Below are positions 16,217 through 25,173 of a DNA stretch of 64,000 nucleotides, one piece after another. The notes beneath the pieces were generated by a model. That model was not told the DNA's origin. It was given only the letters and a program-made list of their open reading frames with translations, and searched no databases. Position 1 is the first letter of the stretch. Each line of letters begins with the position of its first letter. The position numbers and the translations under genes are program-made. Source of the DNA: Cellulomonas marina (GTDB taxonomy: Bacteria > Actinomycetota > Actinomycetes > Actinomycetales > Cellulomonadaceae); NCBI RefSeq assembly GCF_900111925.1, contig NZ_FOKA01000005.1:203268-267267 (forward strand), written 5' to 3'.

Positions 16217-18823
16217 TCAGGGGGCGGGGGTCGGACCGGCCGCGACGGCGACGGCCTCGTCGGGGGACAGGGCACGCCCCCTCGCCAGGTGCTGCATCCA
16301 GCCGTCCGGTCCCAGGGCCTGGCGGGCGCCGGCATCGGCGGCAGCCCGCAGCGCGGGATCGGGCAGGTAGTAGCCGTGCGACGCGGCGCCGACGCGGTCG
16401 CGCAGGGCCTCGGAGGCGCCGAGCAGCACGGCCGTCCGCTCCGGCCGGCCCGCCGCCTGCTCCACCACGGCCAGGCTCTCGAGGAAGTAGGCGGTGTTCG
16501 GCACGTCGCCGGTCTCCTGCGACAGCCGAACCCCCTCCAGCGCGTGGGCGCGGGCGTCGTCGGGCCGGTCCTGGGCCAGCAGCGCCTGCACGAGGTCGTA
16601 CAGCGCGATGTACGTGCTCAGACGGTCGCCGCGCGCCCGCGCCGACGCGAGGGCCGGCTCGACGTGCCGGACGGCGGCCGCCGGGTCGCCCGACCGCAGC
16701 AGCACCGTCCCCAGCCACACCTGCAGCAGCGCGACCACCCACGTGCCGGCCAGCCCGGCGGCCTCCGCGTGCGCCAGGGCCGCCGCGAAGCCGTCCCGCG
16801 CGTCGTCGAGCGCCCCCTCCGCGAGGTGGACCAGCCCGCGACCCGCCGTCGCGTAGAGCACGCCCTCGGGGTCGTCGCCGGCGGTGGCGAGGTCGAGGGC
16901 CTCCTGCCAGCGGGCGGCGCTCGTCGCCAGCTCGCCCTGCGCGAAGGCCATCGTCGCCGTCGTCGCCAGGACCCGGACGCGCACGGGGTCGGGCAGGGGC
17001 AGGGGCAGGGTCGCCTCGGCCAGCCGGCGACCGCGCCGCAGCCGCCCCCGCAGCCACCAGTAGAGCCACAGCGCCCAGACCATCGTCCCGGCGCGGCCGC
17101 CGTCGCCGACCTGCACCCAGTGCTCGAGGGCGGCGGTGAGGTTGCCGTCCTCCCGCTCCGCGCGATCGAGCCAGGCGACCTGGTCGGGGCGCTCGTAGTG
17201 CGGTGCTGCCCGCAGCGCGAGGTCGAGGTAGTACGTCGCGTGGGCGGTGCGGACGGCGGCGGCCTCCTCGTCGGGGGCGAGCCCGCGCGCGTGCTGGAGC
17301 ACCGGTTCGAGCATGCCGAACCGGGGCCCGGCCGGGCCGTCCGTGACGGTGACGAGCGAGTGCTCGACGAGGCGCTCGAGCCCGCCGAGGACGTCCACCA
17401 CGTCCGCGGCCACCGCCTCGACGGCCTCGAGGTCGCCGCCGTCGACGAACACGGCCAGCCGGCGCAGGAGGCGGCGCTCGTCGGCGGAGAGCAGGCGGTA
17501 GCTCCAGTCGAGCGTCGCGCGAAGGGTGCGCTGCCGCTCGGGCAGGTCGCTCGCGCCGGCGCGGTTCGTCGCGTCCTCCAGCCGTGCGAGCAGGGTCGGG
17601 GCGTCGAGCACGCGGGCGCGGGCGGCGGCCAGCTCCAGCGCCAGGGGGATGCCCGCCAGCCGTCGGCACAGCGCCGCCAGCGGCGCGGCGTCGTCGGGCC
17701 GGGTGCCGAAGGAGCGCTGCACCGCGCGGGCCCGTTGCAGCAGCAGCGCTCCGGCGGGCGACGCGGCGACCGCGGCCAGGTCGGGCTGGTCGCCGGACGG
17801 CAGCGCCAGGGGGCGCACGGCGTGCTCGACCTCGCCGCGCAGCCGCAGCGCCGCGCGGCTCGTGGCGAGCACGACGAGGTCCGGGCAGGCCGCGAGCAGG
17901 TCCGCGACGACGTCCGCCACGCCCGGCAGGTGCTCGAGGTTGTCGAGCACGAGCAGCGCGTCGAGCCGCGCGAGGGCGGCCGGCACGGCGGTGTCGGCCG
18001 CGCCCGTCTCGGCTCCCGGCAGGCCCAGCACCCGACCCACCGCGGGCAGCACGAGCGCGGTCTCGTCGACGCCGGCCAGCGCGACGGCGACGACGCCGTC
18101 CGTGAAGCGCGTCGGTGCGGGCGGAGCGCCGTGGGCGGCGGGAGCCGGTGGCTGGGGTGGTGGCTGGGGTGGTGGCTGGGGTGGTGGCTCGGTGACCGCG
18201 CGGGCGACGGCGTGCGCGAGGGTCGTCTTGCCGACGCCGCCGGTGCCCGTCAGCGTGACGAGGCGGGCGTGCTCGTCGTGCAGGAGGGCGGTGACCGCGG
18301 CGAGGTCGTCCTCCCGCCCGACGAGCGCCGTGACCGGTGGGGGCAGACCGCGGCGCGGGGCCGACGCGGCCGGGGCTGAGGTCGGGGCTGAGGTCGGGGC
18401 CGCATCCGGGGCGGAGGTCGGTGAGGACGCCGCCGTGGCGGTCGGCACGGGCGTCGGTGGGGGCGTCGGTGGGGGCGTCGCGGTGGGCGTGGCGGAGCCG
18501 GCGGCCCGGCCCGTCCGGTCCCGCCGGGCGGTGGCGGCGCCGTGCGCGGCGGCGCGCAGGGTGTCGTCCTCGGGCGGCAGGCCGAGGGCCGCCGCCAGGG
18601 CGCGGACCGTGTGCGGGTACGGGCGGGTGCGGGCGCCCCGCTCGAGCGCGCCGACGCCGTGCGCGGTGAGGCCCGCCCGCTCGGCGAGCTCCTCCTGCGT
18701 GAGCCCCGCCACCTCCCGCAGGCGCCGCAGCACGGCCGCGAAGGACCCGGGACCGGCCGGGGAGGTCGCGGCTGGTGGCGCGGCCGGGGGCGTCGCGTGC
18801 GCGGACGCGTCCCGGGAGGCCAC
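16217..18823 (-). CDS. XRE-HTH plus STAND (NB-ARC-like) ATPase regulator with TPR-like C-terminus
   Basis: A large signal-transduction ATPase of 868 residues. Residues about 27-85 are an XRE helix-turn-helix (LREVAGLTQEELAERAGL). A Pro/Thr/Ala-rich linker follows, then a nucleotide-binding domain with Walker A TGTGGVGKTT (193-201) and Walker B LLVLDNLEH. The C-terminal 400 residues are helical repeats of TPR type. Such proteins resemble AfsR-like and LuxR-type STAND regulators, which oligomerise when a ligand is sensed; the ligand here is unknown. Odd: a PPPQ repeat (about 213-226) is inserted just after Walker A, encoded by a 12-base DNA repeat. The start is GTG 18823, with CATACT six bases upstream. 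Confidence 0.85.
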   Translation of the reverse strand: MASRDASAHATPPAAPPAATSPAGPGSFAAVLRRLREVAGLTQEELAERAGLTAHGVGALERGARTRPYPHTVRALAAALGLPPEDDTLRAAAHGAATARRDRTGRAAGSATPTATPPPTPPPTPVPTATAASSPTSAPDAAPTSAPTSAPAASAPRRGLPPPVTALVGREDDLAAVTALLHDEHARLVTLTGTGGVGKTTLAHAVARAVTEPPPQPPPQPPPQPPAPAAHGAPPAPTRFTDGVVAVALAGVDETALVLPAVGRVLGLPGAETGAADTAVPAALARLDALLVLDNLEHLPGVADVVADLLAACPDLVVLATSRAALRLRGEVEHAVRPLALPSGDQPDLAAVAASPAGALLLQRARAVQRSFGTRPDDAAPLAALCRRLAGIPLALELAAARARVLDAPTLLARLEDATNRAGASDLPERQRTLRATLDWSYRLLSADERRLLRRLAVFVDGGDLEAVEAVAADVVDVLGGLERLVEHSLVTVTDGPAGPRFGMLEPVLQHARGLAPDEEAAAVRTAHATYYLDLALRAAPHYERPDQVAWLDRAEREDGNLTAALEHWVQVGDGGRAGTMVWALWLYWWLRGRLRRGRRLAEATLPLPLPDPVRVRVLATTATMAFAQGELATSAARWQEALDLATAGDDPEGVLYATAGRGLVHLAEGALDDARDGFAAALAHAEAAGLAGTWVVALLQVWLGTVLLRSGDPAAAVRHVEPALASARARGDRLSTYIALYDLVQALLAQDRPDDARAHALEGVRLSQETGDVPNTAYFLESLAVVEQAAGRPERTAVLLGASEALRDRVGAASHGYYLPDPALRAAADAGARQALGPDGWMQHLARGRALSPDEAVAVAAGPTPAP

Positions 18824-18875
18824 GGGCGCAGTATGGCAGCGCGGCAGCGGCGTGCGGCAGGCCCGCGGCCGGCGT

Positions 18876-18925
18876 CGTCCCCCCGGGGTGGGACCGGACC
18901 CCGGGCGGCGTCCCCCCGGGGTGGG
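18876..18925. repeat. Two direct copies of a 17-base G/C motif in the STAND-DedA intergenic region
   Basis: CGTCCCCCCGGGGTGGG occurs at 18876-18892 and again at 18909-18925, 33 bases apart (about three helical turns). The region lies just upstream of the divergent HTH-STAND gene. Spaced direct repeats next to a regulator gene suggest an autoregulatory operator; this is inference. Confidence 0.55.
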
Positions 18926-19088
18926 GGGTCTCTCGGGGTGCGGATCAGGCCCCTCCCCGATGTGGCGCGTCGGTGCCCCCGCCTAGCGTCGACGGCGGGC
19001 GCCACCGGTGCCCCCGGCGCACGTCGCCGTCCGCCCGGCCCCGGCCGGCGGGCGGGGCGGCCCGGTGCGGCGGTGGAGGGTGCGCGAC

Positions 19089-19886
19089 GTGGAGCAGTGG
19101 CTGCTGGACCTGCTCGGGAGCGCCTGGGTCCACCCGGGGCTGTTCGCGTTCGCAGCGCTCGACGGGTTCTTCCCGCCGGTGCCCAGCGAGTCGGCGGTGA
19201 TCGCGGTGGCGAGCGTGGCGGCCGCGACGGGGGCGCCGGACCTGCGCCTCGTGGTGCTCGCCGCGGCGCTGGGCGCGTGGGTGGGCGACCAGGTGGCCTA
19301 CGCGATCGGGCGGCGGGTGGACGTGCGGTCGCTGCGCGTGCTGCGGGGGGCCCGCGCGCAGCGGGCGGTGGACCGGGCGGAGGCGGCGCTCGCCCGCCGG
19401 CCGGCGGCGCTCCTGCTGGCCGCGCGCTACGTGCCCGTCGGGCGGGTGGCCGTCAACATGACCGCCGGCGCCGTGCGCTACCCGTGGCGCCGGTTCGCGG
19501 CGGTGTCGGCCCTCGGCGGGCTCCTCTGGTCCCTGTGGTCGACGCTGCTGGGGGTGGCCGCGGGGGCGTGGCTGCACGGCCGGCCGCTCGTGGCGGTGGC
19601 GGTCGGCGTCGTCGGCGGGCTGCTCGTGGGGCTGGGGGTCGACCGCGTGGCCGCGGCCGTGTCCCGGCGGCGTCGACGCCGGGGGGCGGCGGCGCCGCGG
19701 GCGGCCGGCCGGCCGGGGAGCGGGGCGGAGGCCGCCGGTGCCCCGGCGTCGGGCGTTCACCCGGGCGGGGGAACGTCGCCGGTGCCCGGCCCGCTGACCT
19801 CGGCGCTCGCAGGCGCCGGTGCGCGCGTGTGGACGACCGGTGACGACTCGGTCACGGCCCGGGCACGATCGGGCGCCCCCGGCTAA
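19089..19886 (+). CDS. DedA family membrane protein
   Basis: An integral membrane protein of 265 residues from the chosen start. DedA-family blocks are visible: FFPPVPSESAVIAVAS in the first half, then RYVPVGRVAVNMTAGAVRYP, which includes the conserved Arg of the family. Several hydrophobic segments are followed by an Arg-rich cytoplasmic stretch (SRRRRRRG) and a disordered Gly/Pro tail. DedA proteins are linked to phospholipid scrambling and membrane homeostasis. GTG 19089 has GGAGG about nine bases upstream; GTG 19080 is an alternative but lies directly against that site. Confidence 0.83.
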   Translation: MEQWLLDLLGSAWVHPGLFAFAALDGFFPPVPSESAVIAVASVAAATGAPDLRLVVLAAALGAWVGDQVAYAIGRRVDVRSLRVLRGARAQRAVDRAEAALARRPAALLLAARYVPVGRVAVNMTAGAVRYPWRRFAAVSALGGLLWSLWSTLLGVAAGAWLHGRPLVAVAVGVVGGLLVGLGVDRVAAAVSRRRRRRGAAAPRAAGRPGSGAEAAGAPASGVHPGGGTSPVPGPLTSALAGAGARVWTTGDDSVTARARSGAPG

Positions 19887-20017
19887 CGATCCGGTCTCGG
19901 TGCGGGGGACCGCGCCGTCGCCGTGCCTAGGGTCGTCGCAGGCCGGCGCCGCTGCCGCTCCCACCCGGTCGTCCGCCCACGCCCGCCGTGGGACGACGAC
20001 GGGCGCAGGAGGTGGAC

Positions 20018-20686
20018 GTGCGCGACCGCACGGTCAGCCCCCGCGCAGCGACCCCTACGGCGCTCGCGGGGGTCCTCGTCGCGGTCCTCGCCGGGTGCGG
20101 GCCGACCGCCGCCGCCGGCCCGGTGGCCGCGGTGCAGCCCGCCGCGGACTGCCGCGCGCCGGCCGTGCTCGCGGCGCTGGGCCTCGAACCCGGGACGGAC
20201 GCCTCGGCGGCACCGGCGACGTCGGGCGGGGCCCGGTCGGCCGTCGCGGCACCGGGTGCGGTCCCGGACGACTTCCGGGCGACGGGCGTGGTCGTCTGCA
20301 CCCGCGGCGGCACCGCGCGCGACGTCGAGGGCCTCTGGACGACGGTCAGCGAGCAGGTCCTCGAGGGCGACCTCGCGGGCCTCGTCGACGCGCTGGCCCG
20401 CACCTCGGGGCCCTCGTCGCCCGCGGGGCGCACCGCGGTCGTCGCCGGCGGTCCCGAGGAGGGGTGCGCCGCCGCGGTGCTCGCCGACGGCGGGCCGGCG
20501 CTCTGGCTCGTGGACGCGCTCGGGCGCGCGGTGTGGGTCCAGGTGCCCGGCGCGGCGTGCGCCGCGGCGTCGGCGGCCGTGGCCGACGAGCTGGCCGGGC
20601 TCGACGAGACCGACGCGACGGACTGGTCCGTCGCGCTCGCGGTCCCGCGCGCGACGGTGACGCCCGCGGCGCCCTCGTCGTCCTGA
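20018..20686 (+). CDS. Putative lipoprotein of unknown function
   Basis: A 222-residue predicted exported protein. The N-terminus has basic residues, a hydrophobic stretch and a lipobox VLAGC, with Cys27 as the lipidation site. The mature part is Ala/Gly-rich with several cysteines (DCRAPAVLAALGL; VVVCTRGG; GCAAAVLADGG), which could form disulfides outside the cell. I do not recognise the family. GTG 20018 is preceded by AGGAGG at five bases. It is convergent with coaA. Confidence 0.72.
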   Translation: MRDRTVSPRAATPTALAGVLVAVLAGCGPTAAAGPVAAVQPAADCRAPAVLAALGLEPGTDASAAPATSGGARSAVAAPGAVPDDFRATGVVVCTRGGTARDVEGLWTTVSEQVLEGDLAGLVDALARTSGPSSPAGRTAVVAGGPEEGCAAAVLADGGPALWLVDALGRAVWVQVPGAACAAASAAVADELAGLDETDATDWSVALAVPRATVTPAAPSSS

Positions 20687-20697
20687 GCACCGACGGC

Positions 20698-20715
20698 GGG
20701 CCGGAGGGACGGCCC
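20698..20715. terminator. Short stem-loop between convergent lipoprotein and coaA genes
   Basis: GGGCCG (20698-20703) and CGGCCC (20710-20715) pair around a six-base loop in the 30-base gap between two converging genes. It is weak but well placed. Confidence 0.35.
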
Positions 20716-20716
20716 C

Positions 20717-21661
20717 CTACAGCTTGCGCAGCCGGACGTGCTCCACGCGGTGGTCGTACCCCTTCGTCAGCACGAGGGTCGCGCGGTCCCTCGTCGGGGC
20801 GATGTTGCGCCGCAGGTTCGGGGCGTTGATGGAGTCCCAGATGGCACCGGCGCGGTCGAGGGCCTCGTCGTCGGACAGGGCCGCGTAGCGGCGGAAGTAC
20901 GACTCGGGCCGGGCGAACGCGGTGCGCCGCAGCGCCAGGAACCGGTCGAGGTACCACTGCCGCACGTCCGCCTCCTCCGCGTGCACGTAGATGGAGAAGT
21001 CGAAGAAGTCCGAGACGGCCACGCCGCCGGCCGCCCCGCGCCGGGACGGCTGCAGCACGTTGAGCCCTTCCACGATGAGCACGTCGGGGCGGCGCACGAC
21101 GTTCCAGCGCCCCGGCACGATGTCGTACGTGAGGTGGTCGTAGACGGGCGCCTCGACCTCCGGCTCGCCGGCCTTCACGCGCGAGACGAACCGCACGAGC
21201 GCCCGCCGGTCGTACGACTCCGGGAAGCCCTTGCGCTCCATGAGCCCGCGCCGGGTCAGCTCGGCGTTGGGGTGCAGGAAGCCGTCCGTCGTCACCAGCT
21301 CGACGCGGGGCGTCGCCGGCCAGCGCGCCATGAGCTCGCGCAGCAGGCGGGCGGTCGTCGACTTGCCGACGGCCACCGACCCCGCCACGCCGATGACGAA
21401 CGGCGTGCGCGTGACGTCCTCGCGCAGGAAGGTGCCGGTCGCGGCGTGGAGCGCGCGCACCGCGCCCACGTGCAGGTCGAGCAGGCGGGACAACGGGCGG
21501 TAGACGGTGTCGACCTCGGCGAGGTCGATGGGGTCGCCGAGCGCCCGCAGGCGCTGCACGTCCGTCGCGGTCAGCGGCAGCGGGGTGGACGCGGACAGGC
21601 GCGACCAGGCGTCGCGGTCGAGGTCCACCCAGGGGGTGGCCAGCAGGGACGGCGACGGCAC
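20717..21661 (-). CDS. coaA: Pantothenate kinase, type I
   Basis: Phosphorylates pantothenate, the first step of coenzyme A synthesis; 314 residues, the usual size of type I PanK. Walker A is [12 protein letters not shown] (91-102). Other family blocks are [24 protein letters not shown] and [11 protein letters not shown] 21661 gives the family-typical N-terminus; CAGACT lies seven bases upstream. It is divergent from glmS with 79 bases between the two start codons, an order conserved in actinobacteria. Confidence 0.95.
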   Translation of the reverse strand: MPSPSLLATPWVDLDRDAWSRLSASTPLPLTATDVQRLRALGDPIDLAEVDTVYRPLSRLLDLHVGAVRALHAATGTFLREDVTRTPFVIGVAGSVAVGKSTTARLLRELMARWPATPRVELVTTDGFLHPNAELTRRGLMERKGFPESYDRRALVRFVSRVKAGEPEVEAPVYDHLTYDIVPGRWNVVRRPDVLIVEGLNVLQPSRRGAAGGVAVSDFFDFSIYVHAEEADVRQWYLDRFLALRRTAFARPESYFRRYAALSDDEALDRAGAIWDSINAPNLRRNIAPTRDRATLVLTKGYDHRVEHVRLRKL

Positions 21662-21726
21662 GGCGCCCAGTCTGCCGCAGCGCCGCGGCGGCGCGCGTCC
21701 GGCCGGGGCGCGCGGCACCCCCCGCG

Positions 21727-21732
21727 TAGACT
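21727..21732 (+). promoter_or_regulatory. Leaderless-type -10 hexamer for glmS
   Basis: TAGACT lies eight bases before the glmS ATG, too close for a normal untranslated leader. Confidence 0.5.
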
Positions 21733-21740
21733 CCGCAGCC

Positions 21741-23597
21741 ATGTGCGGCATCGTGGGGTACGTGGGGTCGGCCGACGCGGACGGGCGCCCCGTCGACGTC
21801 GTCCTCGAGGGGCTGCGCCGCCTGGAGTACCGCGGCTACGACTCCGCGGGCGTCGCGGCCGTCGGGCCGGGGGGCGCGCTCGCGACCGCCAAGAAGGCGG
21901 GCAAGCTCGCCAACCTCGTGGAGGAGCTGGACGCGCACCCGCTGCCGGACGCGACCGCCGCGATCGGCCACACGCGCTGGGCGACGCACGGCGCGCCGAC
22001 GGACCGCAACGCGCACCCGCACGTCGCCGGCCGCGTCGCCGTCATCCACAACGGCATCGTCGAGAACTTCGTCGCCCTGCGGGCCGAGCTGGCCGCGGAG
22101 GGCGTGGAGTTCCTCTCGGAGACCGACACCGAGGTCGCCGCGCACCTGCTCGACCGGGCCTACGCGACGACGGGCGACCTCACGACCGCGATGCAGGCCG
22201 TCGCGCGGCGGCTCGAGGGGACCTTCACGCTGCTCGCGGTGCACGCGGACCACCCGCGCACGGTCGTCGGCGCACGCCACGACTCGCCGCTGGTCGTCGG
22301 ACTGGGGCAGGGCGAGAACTACCTCGGCTCGGACGTGGCCGCGTTCATCTCCCACACGCGCGAGGCGCTGGAGCTCGGCCAGGACCAGGTGGTCACCATC
22401 ACGCCGACGTCCGTCGAGGTGACGGACTTCGCCGGCGCGAGCGTGCACGCCCGGCGCTACACCGTGGACTGGGACGCGGCGGCGGCGGAGAAGGGCGGAT
22501 TCCGCTCCTTCATGGACAAGGAGATCCACGACCAGCCGCACGCGGTGGCCGACACGCTCCTGGGCCGCACGGACGTGCGCGGTCGGCTCGTGCTCGACGA
22601 GGTGCGCATCTCCGAGGACGTCCTGCGCGCGGTGGACAAGATCGTCGTCGTCGCCTGCGGCACCGCCGCGTACGCGGGCCACGTCGCCAAGTACGCCATC
22701 GAGCACTGGTGCCGCGTCCCCGTCGAGGTCGAGCTGGCGCACGAGTTCCGCTACCGGGACCCGGTCGTGAACGCCCGCACGCTCGTCGTCGCCATCTCAC
22801 AGTCGGGGGAGACCATGGACACGCTCATGGCGGTGCGGCACGCGCGGGAGCAGGGCGCGACCGCCCTCGCGATCGTCAACACCCACGGCTCGACGATCCC
22901 GCGCGAGTCCGACGCGGTCCTCTACACGCACGCGGGCCCGGAGATCGCCGTCGCCTCGACGAAGGCGTTCCTCGCGCAGATCACGGCGACGTACCTGCTC
23001 GGCCTGTACCTGGCCCAGCTCCGCGGCAACATGTTCGCCGACGAGGTCGAGACGATCCTCGCCGAGCTGCGGGCCATGCCGGACAAGATCCAGACGGTCC
23101 TCGACCGGTCCGCCCGCGTGCAGGAGATCGCGCGGTGGATGGCCGACACCCCGTCGGTGCTGTTCCTCGGCCGGCACGTCGGCTACCCCGTGGCGCTCGA
23201 GGGTGCGCTCAAGCTCAAGGAGCTCGCGTACATCCACGCCGAGGGGTTCGCGGCGGGCGAGCTCAAGCACGGGCCGATCGCGCTCGTCGAGCCCGGGCAG
23301 CCCGTGTTCGTCGTCGTGCCGTCGCCGCGCGGGCGGCACTCGCTGCACGCGAAGGTCGTCTCGAACATCCAGGAGATCCGGGCGCGCGGGGCGCGGACCA
23401 TCGTCATCGCGGAGGACGGCGACGAGGCCGTGGTGCCCTTCGCCGACGAGGTGTTCCGCGTGCCGCAGGCGCCCACGCTGCTGGCCCCGCTGCTGTCGGT
23501 CGTGCCGCTGCAGGTCTTCGCGTGCGAGCTCGCGACGGCCAAGGGCCTCGACGTGGACCAGCCGCGCAACCTCGCCAAGTCCGTCACGGTCGAGTGA
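21741..23597 (+). CDS. glmS: Glutamine-fructose-6-phosphate aminotransferase (isomerizing)
   Basis: Makes glucosamine-6-phosphate from fructose-6-phosphate and glutamine, the entry to amino-sugar synthesis; 618 residues. The N-terminal glutaminase domain begins MCGIVGYVG with nucleophile Cys2 after Met removal. The two SIS sugar-isomerase domains follow, with the conserved [25 protein letters not shown] and the terminal KSVTVE. Start and length are unambiguous. Its product is used by GlmM. No glmS ribozyme-like structure can precede it because the leader is almost absent. Confidence 0.98.
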   Translation: MCGIVGYVGSADADGRPVDVVLEGLRRLEYRGYDSAGVAAVGPGGALATAKKAGKLANLVEELDAHPLPDATAAIGHTRWATHGAPTDRNAHPHVAGRVAVIHNGIVENFVALRAELAAEGVEFLSETDTEVAAHLLDRAYATTGDLTTAMQAVARRLEGTFTLLAVHADHPRTVVGARHDSPLVVGLGQGENYLGSDVAAFISHTREALELGQDQVVTITPTSVEVTDFAGASVHARRYTVDWDAAAAEKGGFRSFMDKEIHDQPHAVADTLLGRTDVRGRLVLDEVRISEDVLRAVDKIVVVACGTAAYAGHVAKYAIEHWCRVPVEVELAHEFRYRDPVVNARTLVVAISQSGETMDTLMAVRHAREQGATALAIVNTHGSTIPRESDAVLYTHAGPEIAVASTKAFLAQITATYLLGLYLAQLRGNMFADEVETILAELRAMPDKIQTVLDRSARVQEIARWMADTPSVLFLGRHVGYPVALEGALKLKELAYIHAEGFAAGELKHGPIALVEPGQPVFVVVPSPRGRHSLHAKVVSNIQEIRARGARTIVIAEDGDEAVVPFADEVFRVPQAPTLLAPLLSVVPLQVFACELATAKGLDVDQPRNLAKSVTVE

Positions 23598-23682
23598 GGC
23601 CTGCGGGCGCGCCGGGCGCGACGAGCAGCCCGGACGCCCCCGGCAGGCGCGCGGCCGCCCGCCGCTGCCCCGGCGGGCGGCC

Positions 23683-24036
23683 GTGATCGTCGGCGTGGGC
23701 GTCGACGTCGTCGACGTGGCGCGGTTCATGGCGACCCTGGAGCGCGCGCCCGGGCTGCGCGCGCGGCTCTTCACGCCCGCCGAGCGGGCCCTGCCGCCCG
23801 CGTCGCTGGCCGCGCGGTTCGCGGCGAAGGAGGCGATCGCCAAGTCCCTCGGCGCGCCCGCGGGCATGCGCTGGCACGACGCGACGGTCCACCGCGTGAG
23901 CGGCGGACCGCCCGTCGTCGAGGTGACGGGGACGGTGGAGGCGGCCGCCCGGGCTGCCGGGGTCGACCGCTTCCACCTGTCCCTGTCGCACGACGCCGGC
24001 ATCGCGTCGGCGATGGTCGTCGCCGAACGCGACTGA
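23683..24036 (+). CDS. acpS: Holo-[acyl-carrier-protein] synthase
   Basis: Transfers 4'-phosphopantetheine from CoA to acyl carrier protein; 117 residues. The two family signatures are [12 protein letters not shown] with the magnesium-binding Asp, and [15 protein letters not shown] 23683 places the first motif at residues 4-15, as in other AcpS proteins. The gene follows glmS by 85 bases and precedes nnr, the conserved actinobacterial order, although here a minus-strand oxidoreductase gene separates acpS from nnr. Confidence 0.94.
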   Translation: MIVGVGVDVVDVARFMATLERAPGLRARLFTPAERALPPASLAARFAAKEAIAKSLGAPAGMRWHDATVHRVSGGPPVVEVTGTVEAAARAAGVDRFHLSLSHDAGIASAMVVAERD

Positions 24037-24057
24037 CGGCGCGTGGCGGCGCACGCC

Positions 24058-25047
24058 TCAGCCGCGCAGGGCCGGGACCACCTCGCGCTCGAACAGCTCG
24101 ATGCCCGAGCGGTCGTAGGCGGCCTCCGCGAAGTACGTGATGGCGTACGTCATCCCGAGGCCCTCGAGCTGGCGCAGGGTCTCGACGATCTTCTCCGGCG
24201 TGCCGACGAGCGGACCGTTGCGGAAGTCCTCGGCGATGCCCGGCGCCTTGTCCGGGACGGTCCGGGACATGTGCTCCTCGACCCAGGCGATGCGGTCGTC
24301 CACCTCCGCGTCCGTGGCGCCGATGACGACGTTGTAGTTGGCCGACCGGACGATGCTGTCGAAGTCGCGCCCGAGGTCCTCGCAGTGGCCCCGCAGGATC
24401 TCCGACTTGTGCACGAAGCCCTCGGGCGACCCGTCGAAGTTCGTGTACGCGGCGTGCTCGGCGGCGATGCGCAGCGTCTTCTTCTCCCCGCCGCCCGCGA
24501 TCCACAGCGGCGGCCCGCCGGCCTGCAGGGGCAGCGGCGCGAGCTGGGCGCCGTCCACCTGGTAGTGCTTCCCGTCCAGCGTGGCGACGCCGTCGCGCCA
24601 CAGCTGCTCGAAGATCTGCACGCCCTCGTCGAGCATGGCCAGCCGCTCGCCCGCGCGCGGGAAGCCGTAGCCGTAGGCGCGCCACTCGTGCTCGTACCAG
24701 CCGGCGCCGATGCCCATCTCCACGCGGCCGCCGGAGACGACGTCGGCCGTCGCGGCGACCTTCGCCAGGTAGGCGGGGTTGCGGTAGGCCATGCACGTGC
24801 ACATCTGGCCGAGGCGCACGCGGCGGGTCACGGCGGCGAAGGCGTTGATGAGGCTCCACGCCTCGTGCACCGCCTCGCCGTTGGGCTCGGGGACCGCGTG
24901 GAAGTGGTCGTAGACCCACACCGACTCCCACACGTCGCCCTCGTCCGCGTGCAGCGCGAGGTCGCGCATGACCGGCCAGTGCTGCGCCGTCTCGATGCCG
25001 GTGAGGTCCTGCCGCCAGCCCTGGGGGATGAACAGTCCGAATCGCAT
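24058..25047 (-). CDS. Luciferase-like (LLM class) flavin/F420-dependent oxidoreductase
   Basis: A 329-residue TIM-barrel oxidoreductase. The N-terminal MRFGLFIPQGW, VWVYDHFHAV and GGRVEMGIGAGWYEHEW are typical of the F420-dependent LLM subclass. The C-terminal GTPEKIVETLRQLEGLGM is also conserved. Cofactor F420 is likely but not certain and the substrate is unknown. It lies on the opposite strand between acpS and nnr, an insertion into an otherwise conserved gene order. The ATG at 25047 has TAGCGT seven bases upstream. Confidence 0.88.
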   Translation of the reverse strand: MRFGLFIPQGWRQDLTGIETAQHWPVMRDLALHADEGDVWESVWVYDHFHAVPEPNGEAVHEAWSLINAFAAVTRRVRLGQMCTCMAYRNPAYLAKVAATADVVSGGRVEMGIGAGWYEHEWRAYGYGFPRAGERLAMLDEGVQIFEQLWRDGVATLDGKHYQVDGAQLAPLPLQAGGPPLWIAGGGEKKTLRIAAEHAAYTNFDGSPEGFVHKSEILRGHCEDLGRDFDSIVRSANYNVVIGATDAEVDDRIAWVEEHMSRTVPDKAPGIAEDFRNGPLVGTPEKIVETLRQLEGLGMTYAITYFAEAAYDRSGIELFEREVVPALRG

Positions 25048-25054
25048 GGTCCGC

Positions 25055-25060
25055 ACGCTA
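25055..25060 (-). promoter_or_regulatory. Leaderless-type -10 hexamer for the LLM oxidoreductase
   Basis: TAGCGT on the minus strand is seven bases upstream of the ATG at 25047. No ribosome binding site fits in between. Confidence 0.45.
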
Positions 25061-25173
25061 ATGCCGGGCGGGGACGGGGGCGCACCGGGGCGGGCGGGGC
25101 GTCGAGGTCCGCTGGGCACGGCGGGGCGCGGCGTGCCGCTGCGCGGCCGCGCCCCCGCGGGGAGGATGGCCGC

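Noticed and set aside
21661..21740. A glmS ribozyme or other riboswitch upstream of glmS
   Set aside because: Only 79 bases separate coaA and glmS, and the TAGACT hexamer eight bases before the ATG leaves no room for a structured leader.
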